Part shown: positions 54,615 to 64,000 of the stretch, piece by piece
Numbering within the stretch: the stretch's first letter is position 1
Layout: every line of letters starts with the position of its first letter
Assembly (NCBI GenBank): GCA_031292515.1
Contig: JARLGZ010000177.1
Coordinates: forward strand, 124,001-188,000
DNA length: 64,000 nucleotides
Reading direction: 5' to 3'
DNA from: Puia sp.
Lineage (GTDB): Bacteria > Bacteroidota > Bacteroidia > Chitinophagales > Chitinophagaceae
Position numbers and translations under genes: made by a program
The notes under the pieces: generated by a model
The model's database searches: none
Told to the model about the DNA's origin: nothing
The model's input: the letters and a program-made list of their open reading frames with translations, nothing else

Positions 54615-56270
54615 TCAATTCATCACCATCTCCCTGGCATTTTCGAGAGCTGCAGCGGTAGGCTTTTCGCCACTGAGCATTTTGGCGATGGCGGTGATCC
54701 GCTCGTCTCTGTCAAGGATCCGGATACCGGTCTTGATGGCTTCTCCCCGGATCTCCTTATAAACGAAGTAGTGCGCGTCCGCCTTGCCTGCAATCTGGGG
54801 CTGATGAGTAATACAAATAACCTGGCGGTTTTTCGAAAGATCTTTCAGAATGATCCCCACCTGCCTGGCCGCTTCTCCCGAGATGCCCGTGTCGATCTCA
54901 TCGAATAACAGGGTTGGCAGATCCATCGAACGGGCCACCAGCGATTTAATGCAGAGCATCAGACGGCTTAGCTCTCCGCCCGATGCCACTTTCCGGATAG
55001 GCTCGAACCGATTGCTCTTGTTGGCATCGAACAGGAACTCGATGGAGTCCGATCCCGAGCTCCCCAATTCGACGGTTTCCATCTGCACCTTGAGTCTGGC
55101 ATTCGGCATACCAACCTGTTGCAACAAAGCATTCACCTGCTTCTCCAGTGGCCCGCACTGCGCACGACGATTGGAGGAGAGGCTGGCGGCCATCTTCCCG
55201 GCCTCGTGAGACAGCTTTTCCAATTCTTTCTCCCTGACACCGATCTGTTCGTCGATATCCAGTACGGCTTTCAACTTATTACCTAACTGATCCCTGATAA
55301 TAAGCAGTTCCGAAGTCGCACCCACCCCATGTTTCTTCAGCAGCCTGTATCCCGTAGAAATGCGTTCATTGATCTGCACGATCCTCTGCGGATCATACTG
55401 GACCTGATCATTGATCGTTTCGATCTCTCCTGCTATGTCCTGCAATTCTATGTGCACGGATCTCATCCTCTCCAACAAAGCGGAAATCCCGGGATGATAT
55501 GCCGAAAAACCATTTAATTGATTGAGAAAGACCTTTAACTGCTGGACGATCGGTTGTTCTCCTTCCTTCAAATCATAATATACTTTCGACAAAACCGTCT
55601 TAATGCCTTCGGCGTTGTTCAACAAGGCCAGTTCATTGTCCAGTTCTTCAAGCTCATTGTCTCTGAATCCAGCCTCTTCCAGCTCATCAAAAAGGAATTT
55701 GTTATAGTCATACTCCCGGGTGAATTGTACTTTCGTCTCTTTCAAAGCCGCAACGTCCCTTGTGGCTGCGGATAAGGCCCGGTATTGTTCCCTGTATTTA
55801 TGCAGGGCTTGAAATTGCCCCGCCAGGGCGTCCAATACTTCCCGCTGAAAATCCGACTCTCCGAGTTCAAAGGTGTCGAACTGCCTGTGTAAATCCACCA
55901 ACAAGGAAGAAAGCGTTCTCAATTGCTCAAGGTTTACGGGCGTGTCGTTTACGAATGCCCTTGATTTTCCACTAATCGAAATTTCACGCCTGATGACAAC
56001 CTCTTCTCCCCCATCCAATTCATGGGTCTTAAAAAAAGCAGCCACTTCCTTTTTTGCGCCGGCCAGAAACACCCCCTCCACATAACATTTTTTCTCCCGG
56101 TTCCTCAATACGCCCGTATCTGCCCGATCACCGAGTATCAGGGACAAAGCTCCCATCAATATGGATTTTCCCGCTCCCGTTTCTCCGGTGATGATATTCA
56201 GCTTACCGGAAAACTCGACCACCAGTTCATCGATGATCGCATAATTTTGTATGTGCAGCTTCTGAAGCAT
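54615..56270 (-). CDS. recN: DNA repair protein RecN
   Basis: 551 residues of the SMC-like RecN family. The N-terminal Walker A is in IITGETGAGKSILMGALSL, followed by two long coiled-coil arms (about 155-365), and the C-terminal signature and Walker B are in LSRLMLCIKSL and TLLFDEIDTGISG. It acts in recombinational repair of double-strand breaks. Length and domain order are normal. Confidence 0.95.
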   Translation of the reverse strand: MLQKLHIQNYAIIDELVVEFSGKLNIITGETGAGKSILMGALSLILGDRADTGVLRNREKKCYVEGVFLAGAKKEVAAFFKTHELDGGEEVVIRREISISGKSRAFVNDTPVNLEQLRTLSSLLVDLHRQFDTFELGESDFQREVLDALAGQFQALHKYREQYRALSAATRDVAALKETKVQFTREYDYNKFLFDELEEAGFRDNELEELDNELALLNNAEGIKTVLSKVYYDLKEGEQPIVQQLKVFLNQLNGFSAYHPGISALLERMRSVHIELQDIAGEIETINDQVQYDPQRIVQINERISTGYRLLKKHGVGATSELLIIRDQLGNKLKAVLDIDEQIGVREKELEKLSHEAGKMAASLSSNRRAQCGPLEKQVNALLQQVGMPNARLKVQMETVELGSSGSDSIEFLFDANKSNRFEPIRKVASGGELSRLMLCIKSLVARSMDLPTLLFDEIDTGISGEAARQVGIILKDLSKNRQVICITHQPQIAGKADAHYFVYKEIRGEAIKTGIRILDRDERITAIAKMLSGEKPTAAALENAREMVMN

Positions 56271-56331
56271 AATAAGTCTTTTAGTGGCGGATGGATAGCA
56301 AATTAAATAATTTCATTCACTACAAACAATT

Positions 56332-57841
56332 CTATTCACTGCACCTGGCGATGCCTGCTTTTGCCTTTTGGTCCAGGGAATTTTTGTATTCATGATCCTT
56401 GAGGGAAAGACATTTCCGGAACCAGCCGGTCGCAGACTTACAGTCTCCATTCTTTTCACAGATCATACCCATTTGCAATGCCGCCCGGGCTGCATAATAA
56501 GCCGTTAACGTTTCTCCGTCTCTGATCGTGCCCGCATAGGCTGTCATCGCCTCTTCCTTCCGGCCGAGGCCATCATAGATGCGCCCGATGCGGTAACTGA
56601 ACTCCACTTTCTCCCCGGGGATCCTGAAATTGTCGGGCTGCCCGCCCTGCAGATATTGCAGTGCTTCCTGGTAGTATCCGCCGTCACAAAGCAGTCTTGC
56701 CCGTAATAATCTTTTATCCGGCCAGACCCCGCTTCCCGCCTCCCGCATTGCCTGTTTATCCGCATCTGAAACGGAGCCCCCCCCCCTTCCCGATCAGGCT
56801 CCTGCATTTTTCGGCCTGGGCCTGATCCCCCTGCAGATAATAAAACCAACTGAGCTTCTGCAAGGCGTCTTTCACATAGCAGCTGCCACGAAACCGCCGG
56901 ACAAAACGCTCCAGGTAGACATATGCATCATTGTCCAGGTGATCTGCCCGGGCATATCCCATTTCGAGGTCCCATATCGGCATGTCGAGATGCCCGGGTT
57001 CGTTGCTCTTATGCCGGATGATCTCCTGGGCATAGAGGGATTGCTGGTCATTTACCGCGAGGTTAGAAGCAAGATACGCATATAGATGATTGCGTCTGAG
57101 ATCGAGTTTGTTTTGCCGGATATAAGAGAAAACCGCGGCCTTTTTGTTTTCGATATAGAATTCCAGGTATAAGAAATAGAATACGGCTTCATCATGATAG
57201 AGCATAGCCATCGGATCGCGAAAGTCAAGAAAATTATCCAAATCCCGCATACCTGCGCCGATGCCTCCCTTAATCCCCAGCAAATTGCTCAGCCACTTAA
57301 AGCCATCCGGAATTGTACCGCTGACAACCTGCATAGTAGCGCTTAACATCGTATTGGGGGGAAATCCCGGAAATTTCTGCTGATTTTCCTCCACTTCCAG
57401 GAAAGAACGCCTGAACTCCCAACCAGCTTCCCAATTATTCCCAAACTTTATTTTTATAGCCGCCCATTGAAAATGGATGAGCGATTTTGTAAACAGGTAA
57501 AATGGCGAAGATTCCGGACCTTCGCCCATTCGTTCAATTCTTTTGTCCAGATTGTTCTTCCGGGTTTTATATTCGGCAGGATCCTCATTGAAAAAGAGGA
57601 TAAAAAAATCAACATAATTGTCCAGGAAATAAGGGATCAGGTTCTCAGGATCCCTCTTTTTCTCGCTGTCCAGGATTGCAAGACCGTCATCCAGCCTTAA
57701 TCGGATGATCTCTTCGTATGCATGCCTGCAACCACTGTTATAGTCAAAATGTTTTTGCCCCCGGGCGGGGCCTGCTTGTATAAGAAGATAAAAGATGACA
57801 ACGATCCGGGCAAATGAGGAGATTTTTTCAAGGTGCTGCAT
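56332..57841 (-). pseudogene. TPR-like secreted protein, frame broken at a G10 run
   Basis: The first part (56756-57841) is 361 residues with a signal peptide (ends near PARG). The body is rich in helices and ends in KCRSLIGKGGG followed by an out-of-frame tail. The second part (56332-56748) is 138 residues with tetratricopeptide-like helices (YYQEALQYLQGG, FSYRIGRIYDGLGRKEEAM). The junction is a run of ten C on the plus strand (56777-56786). With nine, the reading frame joins cleanly as KGGGSVSDADKQAM. The full protein would be about 503 residues, probably periplasmic and structural. Either a sequencing error or a phase-variable or true frameshift is possible; no enzymatic motif was recognised. 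Confidence 0.75.
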
Positions 57842-57866
57842 AGATCATACATCATCTCTCTGCTAT

Positions 57867-58622
57867 TTACTTCACCTCGATCGCGTCGTTGAGTTCGTTA
57901 TCTACGAGGATGCGACCACAGTTTTCGCATACGATGATTTTCTTACGCTGCCGGATTTCGCTTTGGCGTTGTGGGGGAATTGCGTTGAAGCAGCCACCGC
58001 AGGCATCCCTGACAACCGGAACGACAGCCAGTCCATTGCGATAATTGCCGCGGATACGGTCGTAAGAATGCAGTAACCTCGGCTCTACTTTTTCCCTGGC
58101 ATCCGAGGACAACTTATTGAAGTGTTTTTCTTCTTTCTCGGTCGTGGAGATGATCTTGTCAAGTTCATCTTTTTTGTTCTTCAGCACACCTTCTTTGGTT
58201 GCTATATTTTTCTTGGCCTTTTCCAGCAGCACCACCTTTTCGGCGATCTCCTCGTTGGCGTCTTTAATGTGCTTCTCAGCCAGCTTCACTTCCAACTGCT
58301 GCATTTCGATCTCTTTGTTGATCGCTTCAAATTCACGGCTGTTTTTTACATTCTGGCTTTGCTTGTCGTATTTCTTAATAAGCGCGTCCGCTTCCTTTAT
58401 GACTTCTTTCTTCTGATTGATAAATTCCTGGATTCCATTGATCTCTTCCTCCACCCGTGTCTGACGGGCATGCAGCCCCTGGATTTCGTCTTCCAGATCA
58501 CTTACTTCCATAGGCAATTCGCCCTTCAGGATCTTGTACTCGTCTAACTTAGATTCAATTTTTTGGAGGGTCACCAGTGAAGTGAGCTTTTCCTCTACAG
58601 AGAATTCTTTTACGTTCGACAT
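57867..58622 (-). CDS. Coiled-coil zinc-ribbon protein (C4-type, PF02591 family)
   Basis: 251 residues. Residues about 10-190 form a long coiled coil rich in Glu and Lys, and the C-terminal part has four Cys in two pairs, ACGGCFNA and VCENCGRIL, forming a zinc ribbon. The family is widespread in bacteria and implicated in nucleic-acid-related roles, but its function is not established here. It lies 38 bp downstream of the Nif3-like gene on the same strand, a pairing common in Bacteroidetes. Confidence 0.85.
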   Translation of the reverse strand: MSNVKEFSVEEKLTSLVTLQKIESKLDEYKILKGELPMEVSDLEDEIQGLHARQTRVEEEINGIQEFINQKKEVIKEADALIKKYDKQSQNVKNSREFEAINKEIEMQQLEVKLAEKHIKDANEEIAEKVVLLEKAKKNIATKEGVLKNKKDELDKIISTTEKEEKHFNKLSSDAREKVEPRLLHSYDRIRGNYRNGLAVVPVVRDACGGCFNAIPPQRQSEIRQRKKIIVCENCGRILVDNELNDAIEVK

Positions 58623-58659
58623 AGCTTAAGCTTAATTTTATTAACCCAGCCCCGGCGGC

Positions 58660-59769
58660 TTATGAATAATAGTTGACCGGATTCGTTTTTGTATCCGATT
58701 TAAGGACGGCAAAGTTAGGGAATTTTTCCCGTAAAATCTCATAAAGCAGATCCGTGGTGAACTGTTCGCTCTCAAAATGACCGATATCTGCCAATACCAG
58801 CCGGCCGTCTGCCTGAAAGAATTCATGATACTTGAGATCTGCGGTTATAAAGAAGTCGACTTTTGCAGATAAAGCATTGGATATCAGGAAACTACCAGCT
58901 CCTCCACAGACGGCGCAACTCCTCACCGGCCGACCCGTTAAAGCGCTATGACGTATCACAGAGGTCCTGAACGCGTTTTTGACCTTTTCCAGGAATACCG
59001 TTTCTTCCAGGGGCTCCGGCAGTTGGCCGATCAGACCGGATCCCGTCTCCGGATGCCGGTTGACAAGTTCTACGAGGTCGTAGGCCGGCTCCTCGTAGGG
59101 ATGGGCCGCGATCATCGCCGCGACAACGGCGCCGGAACGGTGAGCAGGCAGAATGACTTCGATTTTTAACTCCTTTTCAACATGACGGATGCCCGGCTGT
59201 CCGACAAACGGGTGCGTACCCTCGCCGCCTCTAAAAGTACCGGCGCCTTCCGTCTGGAAGCTGCATTCGCTGTAATTTCCGATTTCTCCCCCTCCGGCAG
59301 CAAAAATGGCATTTCTGACCTGTTCAGATTGCCCGGCAGGCACAAAACAATATAGTTTCTGCAGATTGCCCTTCCCGGAAGCCAGCGCGATCCGACCCGT
59401 TTTCTGCAAACCCAACCTGTCGGCAATCCTTCCATTCACACCCTGCAAAACGTTATCCAGGTTGGTGTGAATGGAATAAACCGCTATATCGTGCCTGATG
59501 GCAGCTATTACCGTGCGTTCCACCGCATTTTCGCCGGTTATCCTTTTCAGCCCCCCGAAAATGACCGGATGATGTGCTACGATCAGGTTGCATCTCTTTT
59601 TGATAGCCTCCTCTACCACCTCCGGAGTGATATCCAGGGTCGTCAGTACCCCGCTGCAATCCCGGTTCCGATCCCCGGTCAGCAATCCCGCATTATCATA
59701 GTGTTCCTGGTAGGCCAGTGGCGCCAGCGATTCGAGAGGTGACAGAATGGACGCTATTGCAATCGACAT
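58660..59769 (-). CDS. Nif3-like dinuclear metal-centre protein with PII-like insert
   Basis: 369 residues, the YqfO-type long form of the Nif3 family. The N-terminal metal-binding half contains CNLIVAHHPVIFGG (His pair), and the C-terminal half has HFESEQFTTDLLYEIL (His and Glu ligands). Between them (about 130-230) lies a PII/CutA-like domain with KLYCFVPAGQSEQVRNAI and HPYEEPAYDLVEL. The proposed role is as a GTP cyclohydrolase-like or regulatory protein; it is not settled for the family. Confidence 0.9.
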   Translation of the reverse strand: MSIAIASILSPLESLAPLAYQEHYDNAGLLTGDRNRDCSGVLTTLDITPEVVEEAIKKRCNLIVAHHPVIFGGLKRITGENAVERTVIAAIRHDIAVYSIHTNLDNVLQGVNGRIADRLGLQKTGRIALASGKGNLQKLYCFVPAGQSEQVRNAIFAAGGGEIGNYSECSFQTEGAGTFRGGEGTHPFVGQPGIRHVEKELKIEVILPAHRSGAVVAAMIAAHPYEEPAYDLVELVNRHPETGSGLIGQLPEPLEETVFLEKVKNAFRTSVIRHSALTGRPVRSCAVCGGAGSFLISNALSAKVDFFITADLKYHEFFQADGRLVLADIGHFESEQFTTDLLYEILREKFPNFAVLKSDTKTNPVNYYS

Positions 59770-59820
59770 AACATGTATGAATAATAAAGGACGACCTTAT
59801 ATGAATATATATGAATAAAA

Positions 59821-62244
59821 TTATTGCAATATCTTCACGATCCGGCTCAGTTTACCGTCCTCATTGATCCCTTCAAGCACGATCCTGAGCTTTTTCGAGA
59901 CATCATTGTTATAGAACTGAATGGTGACTTTCCTGTTGTCCTTATCAGTAAGCACATAGGGTTTCCAGTAAAGCGTCGAACGCACATCTTCTATCTCGTT
60001 CAACGGGTTGCCATCGCTATAGTCCGGGACAGGGAACTCCCTGACCGGTGAATAACCCGTGAGGAGGGTATGCTCCAGTCCTTTCAGGGAGGGGTCGTTT
60101 CGATGCTCGTCGCCGCCTTTTTTTGTATAGATAGCGATCGTACCACCGCCACCACCGCCAAACCCGATTCCTGAACCCGGCCTGAAAACCTTCACCATCG
60201 CAATATCCGTTACCGGCGTACTTTGTATCGCGGAGACATCGACCTGCATTTCGTTGAGATATAATGCCGGTGTGGAACCTCTCCATGACATACTGGGCGT
60301 CGGGCCTATCGTACTGATCTGCAGACCTGCCACTTTCCCTTGCAGGTAAGCGAATATATCTGTATACGAATTGGCGAAAGGATCATTCACCAGGTCATAG
60401 CTGTAGGCATCTCCGCCGCTGAAAAGACCGGACGTGTATTTCTCATCGAGCTTCTGGGCATCGGTCTTCGTTCTTCCTACTACGGTGACGGAAGCAAGCG
60501 TTTTTATTTTCTTGTCAAGTGTTGGCTGGATCCGGGCGGCTTCGTCTGCCAGGAACCTGTTACGGGTGAGAAAGGATGAGTCATTGGCTGCCCAGCCGCC
60601 GTAAGCCGCCGTTAAGGGTTTCGCCGAGCGGTTTCCCCGGTAAAGACCCGTGCTGAATGTTATGGCGGCTTCATTCGACAGATTCCTGTTCGTATTGAAC
60701 TGGTAGAAGGTCCTGACCGAATCATAAAAAATCAGACCGCTTACTCCGAATTTACTGCCCGATAAATGGGGAAGGAACAGCATCTGTGTGCTGGAGTCCT
60801 TTTTATTCAGGATTAGATTGAGCGACTCATCCTTGGCAATTTTGTAAGGGTCCACGCCGAGTACGTCTACTTTAATGGAGAGATAGTCCTGCTCCGGGTA
60901 CTTGATGACGGGCGTCTTACCCCTTGCCAACTGCTCCCATTTGAAACGGCGCCAGCCATGTGTCATCATGACCAGGTCGAGCTGCTGAATCAGGCTATCG
61001 GCCTCCTTAGCGAAATAATAATAAGGGTCGTGAACATACCCCCGTATATCACCTGTCAGCAAAAGCCTGGAGATGATATTATCATCATTGGCGTTCACCC
61101 CGTCTGCATCCCCGTCCGTGACTGCAAGCGAAAGATTTGCCCGGAGCGTATCGGGAACTTCTACTTCGATGGTGTTTTTCCCACGCTTATTGACATTTTG
61201 GGTGACGACTTTCAAATTCGGGGAAAATCTGAATTCATGGTTGTTCACAAAAACCACCCGCTCGGCGACCGGCCGGTCATCCGACGTAAAAAGCGTTAGC
61301 TGCAGAACGCCGCTTGGTAGTTGTGACACAGGTATCGTTCCGCCACTCATGAAATTATCCTCCAGGTTGACCCGCGCCTTGTAGACGAGGTGCTGGTGCA
61401 TATGGCCGATGATCGTAAGATGCTTGTATTCCGGATCCGCATCTCCGGACCTGGCTATGGAAAACAATATTTTCTCTTTAGCGGTGATGGCACGCAATAC
61501 CGCACCGGCTGGCTTAATGGACGGAAGCCCTGTGCTATGCTCGATGCCGAGGTCATCCTTCCAAACCACATACAATGAGTCTCCCTTGACGGGGGTCACC
61601 GGGAATCTGCCCATACCGTCATGTTCGGATTCAAACACCAGCAGGTCCTTACCGCTTGCGTTCCGGAGAATGCCCTTGACTGCTATCGGAAGCCCATACA
61701 GGTCTGCGGCTTTAAAGGCAACCATATTTTCGAGCCCTGCTACGAGGTCTCCCCCCTCCGGGAAAAACTGGATCCGCCGTTCTGCTTTGACAGAGGCAAT
61801 ACCGGAATCCCCTTTCCTGTTGAAAATCCGGATATCTTTTTCGTAGAAAAAAGCGGTGTCAAAATTCAGCATCCAGGTGGTAAAAGCCCGTATATGAACA
61901 TGGTTTCCCTTGATAGTCTGGGGAAGGTCGATATTGCCGGCCGTGGAGGATTCTGTGATGGGCTCCGATCTGTGTTGCAAAATATTCCCATCTGCATCGG
62001 AAACTTCCAGGTAGAAATTCCTGCTGAAAGTCGACGGATCGGGGCCGGCAAATATATAAGCCTTAAACCAAATGGTCGATCCCGGCGTATAGATCGTCTT
62101 GTCGAAGTGGATATGAATCTTCTCCTGGGGGTAACCGTTCGCATAGATATTCATCATGGAATCTATCTTCTGTGCTTGCGACAGGACGGGAAAAACCAGA
62201 AACGGAAGAATGACTATGATAAAAAGGAACCGAAATTTATTCAT
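59821..62244 (-). CDS. MG2-domain and TonB-plug protein, secreted
   Basis: 807 residues from the ATG at 62244. A signal peptide (ends near SQAQ) is followed by a macroglobulin MG2-like domain (KIHIHFDKTIYTPGSTIW, about 40-120), further beta domains and a C-terminal TonB-receptor plug-like domain (about 610-700) with a Gly-rich stretch (GFGGGGGG). The outer-membrane beta-barrel of TonB receptors is absent. Such proteins are frequent in Bacteroidetes; their role is unknown, possibly outer-membrane or surface assembly. Confidence 0.8.
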   Translation of the reverse strand: MNKFRFLFIIVILPFLVFPVLSQAQKIDSMMNIYANGYPQEKIHIHFDKTIYTPGSTIWFKAYIFAGPDPSTFSRNFYLEVSDADGNILQHRSEPITESSTAGNIDLPQTIKGNHVHIRAFTTWMLNFDTAFFYEKDIRIFNRKGDSGIASVKAERRIQFFPEGGDLVAGLENMVAFKAADLYGLPIAVKGILRNASGKDLLVFESEHDGMGRFPVTPVKGDSLYVVWKDDLGIEHSTGLPSIKPAGAVLRAITAKEKILFSIARSGDADPEYKHLTIIGHMHQHLVYKARVNLEDNFMSGGTIPVSQLPSGVLQLTLFTSDDRPVAERVVFVNNHEFRFSPNLKVVTQNVNKRGKNTIEVEVPDTLRANLSLAVTDGDADGVNANDDNIISRLLLTGDIRGYVHDPYYYFAKEADSLIQQLDLVMMTHGWRRFKWEQLARGKTPVIKYPEQDYLSIKVDVLGVDPYKIAKDESLNLILNKKDSSTQMLFLPHLSGSKFGVSGLIFYDSVRTFYQFNTNRNLSNEAAITFSTGLYRGNRSAKPLTAAYGGWAANDSSFLTRNRFLADEAARIQPTLDKKIKTLASVTVVGRTKTDAQKLDEKYTSGLFSGGDAYSYDLVNDPFANSYTDIFAYLQGKVAGLQISTIGPTPSMSWRGSTPALYLNEMQVDVSAIQSTPVTDIAMVKVFRPGSGIGFGGGGGGTIAIYTKKGGDEHRNDPSLKGLEHTLLTGYSPVREFPVPDYSDGNPLNEIEDVRSTLYWKPYVLTDKDNRKVTIQFYNNDVSKKLRIVLEGINEDGKLSRIVKILQ

Positions 62245-62387
62245 ACTGTAAAAGATTATCACAAACCTACATAAAATGCAAATAAACAAATAGATACTTG
62301 CTTATTACGGAGAATTTCAGACTATGTGGGCAAACTGATCAAAATTTCGGAATGTTTTGGATCTTGCAGTCAGAAAAAATTGTTAAC

Positions 62388-63908
62388 ATGAAGATAAAAG
62401 CTTCTTCTGCCGACTTATATGCAGATTATGTTTCTCGTATGCGAAAAATTGCCGATATAAAGAACTCGTCAGCGCTTCTTCAATGGGACCAGGAGACTTA
62501 TTTGCCGCCAAAAGGGGCCGGTTTCCGCGGGCAACAGATCGCAACGCTGGCAGAAATCGCCCATGAGCTTTTTACGAGCCCCGATCTGGGCAACCTTCTC
62601 GAAGAACTGAACTGCCGGGATGATCTGGGAGACGCCGGGAAAAGAAATGTAGAACTCAGCCTCGAGGATTTTACAAGGCAAAAAAAATTCAGCCCCGCCT
62701 TTGTCCGCCAGCTTAGCGAATGTGTCTCCCGCAGCTTTCACAGCTGGATCGAAGCCCGGAAAGCGAATTCTTTCGCCGTTTTTGAAAAGGACCTGTCCAT
62801 TTTACTGGATCTCAAAAAACAGGAGGCAGCGCTCGCCGGTTATTCGGCACACCCTTATGACGCACTCCTGGATGAATTTGAAAAAGGCAGCACCGTAGAA
62901 AAGCTCGATAAAGTCTTTGCTCAGGTAAGAGATCCGCTAAAAGAGCTCCTGGACCGGATCCTTGCCCAGGGCCCCATCGACGACTCCTTCCTGCATAAAT
63001 GGTATCCCCGCGCGAAGCAATGGGAACTCGGACTCGAGCTGATCAGGGATCTGGGCTTCGATTTTGAAGCCGGTAGGCAGGATCTGTCCGAGCACCCTTT
63101 TACCACCAGTTTTAACCGGGATGATGTGCGCATCACCACCCGTATTGATGAATACAACCTGGCAAATATGACCTGGAGCTGTATCCACGAAACGGGTCAT
63201 GCTCTCTACGAACAGGGTCTGCCCGCGGAGTACTACGGGCTGCCTCTGGGAGAATATGCTTCCCTCAGTATTCATGAGTCCCAATCCAGGCTATGGGAAA
63301 ACAATGTCGGGAGAAGCAGGAGCTTTTGGAAATATCGTTTTGCTTTGTTGCAGCAGCACTTCCCCGACCCGCTGGGCAAGAGCACCCCGGAGGATTTCTA
63401 CAGAGCTATTAACAAGGTGCAACCTTCCCTGATCCGTACCGAATCAGATGAGCTCTCTTATCATTTCCATGTGCTTATCCGCTATGAGCTGGAGAAGGGT
63501 TTGATCGGCGGGACGATCAGTGTCCGGGATATTCCCGCCTTTTGGGAAGAATCATATATTAAGTATTTGTCTGCCAAACCATTAGATGACAGAACGGGTT
63601 GTCTCCAGGATGTGCATTGGAGCCATGGCAGTTTTGGCTATTTCCCGACTTATAGTCTGGGAAGCTTCTATGCCGCCCAGTTCTTTGCCACTGCCTCTAC
63701 GGGCATACTCGCTTCCGAGCTGGAGGCGGGAAATACGCGCGGTTTGCTCGATTGGCTTAGAAATCATATACATAGCTATGGAAGGAGGTTCACCGGCGAG
63801 GAGTTATGCCGGAAAGCCACCGGAGAATCTTTAAATACCCGTTATTTTCTGGATTATGCCCTTGCTAAATATGAGAATATTTACAAACTTCAAGGCAATG
63901 CATCTTAA
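62388..63908 (+). CDS. Carboxypeptidase M32 (Taq/Pfu type)
   Basis: 506 residues from the ATG at 62388. The frame opens with a TTG at 62298, but the added residues are not family-like and 506 is the usual length. The zinc site is HETGH in TWSCIHETGHALYEQ, followed by the family motif IHESQSRLWEN with the third ligand, and the late motif GLIGGTISVRDIP. It removes C-terminal residues from peptides in the cytoplasm. It is divergent from the MG2/TonB-plug gene. Confidence 0.93.
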   Translation: MKIKASSADLYADYVSRMRKIADIKNSSALLQWDQETYLPPKGAGFRGQQIATLAEIAHELFTSPDLGNLLEELNCRDDLGDAGKRNVELSLEDFTRQKKFSPAFVRQLSECVSRSFHSWIEARKANSFAVFEKDLSILLDLKKQEAALAGYSAHPYDALLDEFEKGSTVEKLDKVFAQVRDPLKELLDRILAQGPIDDSFLHKWYPRAKQWELGLELIRDLGFDFEAGRQDLSEHPFTTSFNRDDVRITTRIDEYNLANMTWSCIHETGHALYEQGLPAEYYGLPLGEYASLSIHESQSRLWENNVGRSRSFWKYRFALLQQHFPDPLGKSTPEDFYRAINKVQPSLIRTESDELSYHFHVLIRYELEKGLIGGTISVRDIPAFWEESYIKYLSAKPLDDRTGCLQDVHWSHGSFGYFPTYSLGSFYAAQFFATASTGILASELEAGNTRGLLDWLRNHIHSYGRRFTGEELCRKATGESLNTRYFLDYALAKYENIYKLQGNAS

Positions 63909-63934
63909 ATTTCTACGTTATATACCAGGCTCTT

Positions 63935-64000
63935 ATGAAACCATTTTTAATCTTTTTACTGGTCCTTTCCGCCGCCGCGCCTTCCTGCAGGAAATTCATC
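63935..64000 (+). CDS. Start of a probable lipoprotein gene (cut by window end)
   Basis: Only 22 codons are visible, beginning MKPFLIFLLVLSAAAPSC. A hydrophobic stretch followed by APSC fits a lipoprotein signal peptide with Cys18 as the lipid-attachment site. The 26-bp gap to the carboxypeptidase gene suggests one operon. The function cannot be inferred. Confidence 0.55.
   Translation, partial: MKPFLIFLLVLSAAAPSCRKFI

Noticed and set aside
1-64000. tRNA, rRNA, prophage or transposon genes
   Set aside because: No cloverleaf-like sequence, integrase, transposase or phage structural gene was recognised. A tRNAscan or profile search would be needed to exclude short RNA genes.

Overview
The window reads as chromosomal DNA of a Bacteroidota (Bacteroidetes) bacterium, most likely a soil or plant-associated member of the Chitinophagaceae. 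The supporting evidence is direct. It has a secreted protein with a type IX secretion C-terminal domain, LytS/LytTR two-component genes, and a Nudix-type AraR-like arabinose regulator. It also has a large MG2/TonB-plug protein, a DUF2795 protein, a MetX/MetZ methionine route, promoters of the TTTG-N19-TAnnTTTG type, and weak or absent Shine-Dalgarno sequences. Genus is not assigned. No rRNA, tRNA, CRISPR, phage or insertion sequence was recognised.

Layout. 1-3826 (+) is the end of an L-arabinose operon: araA (5' end outside the window), an SSS sodium/sugar symporter and an AraR-like regulator with a degenerate Nudix box. 3915-10396 (-) is a catabolic operon: permease, PuuA-like glutamine-synthetase homologue, iron alcohol dehydrogenase, PuuD-like gamma-glutamyl hydrolase and aldehyde dehydrogenase. 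Together these fit a gamma-glutamylation route for ethanolamine or another amino alcohol, without a microcompartment. 10541-13691 holds a catalytically degenerate LytS-like protein (-) and an intact LytS/LytTR pair (+). 13755-14882 is a T9SS cargo protein.

15045-30294 is one functional block. An NtrB-like kinase and a sigma-54-type response regulator (-) face a (+) export locus: HlyD adaptor, ABC ATPase, three MacB/FtsX permeases of about 810 residues, a second ABC ATPase and a TolC-like channel. A 40-bp block carrying a 22-bp-spaced repeat, followed about 70 bp later by a TGGCA...TTG element, lies in front of both the HlyD gene and the second ATPase gene. The regulator therefore probably controls two transcription units of one exporter.

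30410-42243 is mixed housekeeping: two small unknown genes, metX/OsmC/metZ, a membrane histidine kinase, a mitochondrial-type citrate synthase, an LptF/G permease, tgt (lacking its zinc cysteines), a glycosyltransferase, rsmG, and an orphan NarL-type regulator. The last is preceded by an 18-19-bp periodic repeat array and flanked by a repeated palindrome. 42244-47867 (-) carries an M1 peptidase, a PepSY-like protein, rsmI, purS, pssA and an aminopeptidase P. 47868-48775 contains a decayed pckA remnant. 48776-64000 carries a deoxynucleoside kinase, trpS, gatC, two LolD-type ATPases, a cobalamin adenosyltransferase, a DUF2795 gene, fabI, recN, a TPR-like gene broken at a G10 run, a zinc-ribbon coiled-coil protein, a Nif3 family protein, the MG2/TonB-plug protein, an M32 carboxypeptidase and the start of a lipoprotein gene.
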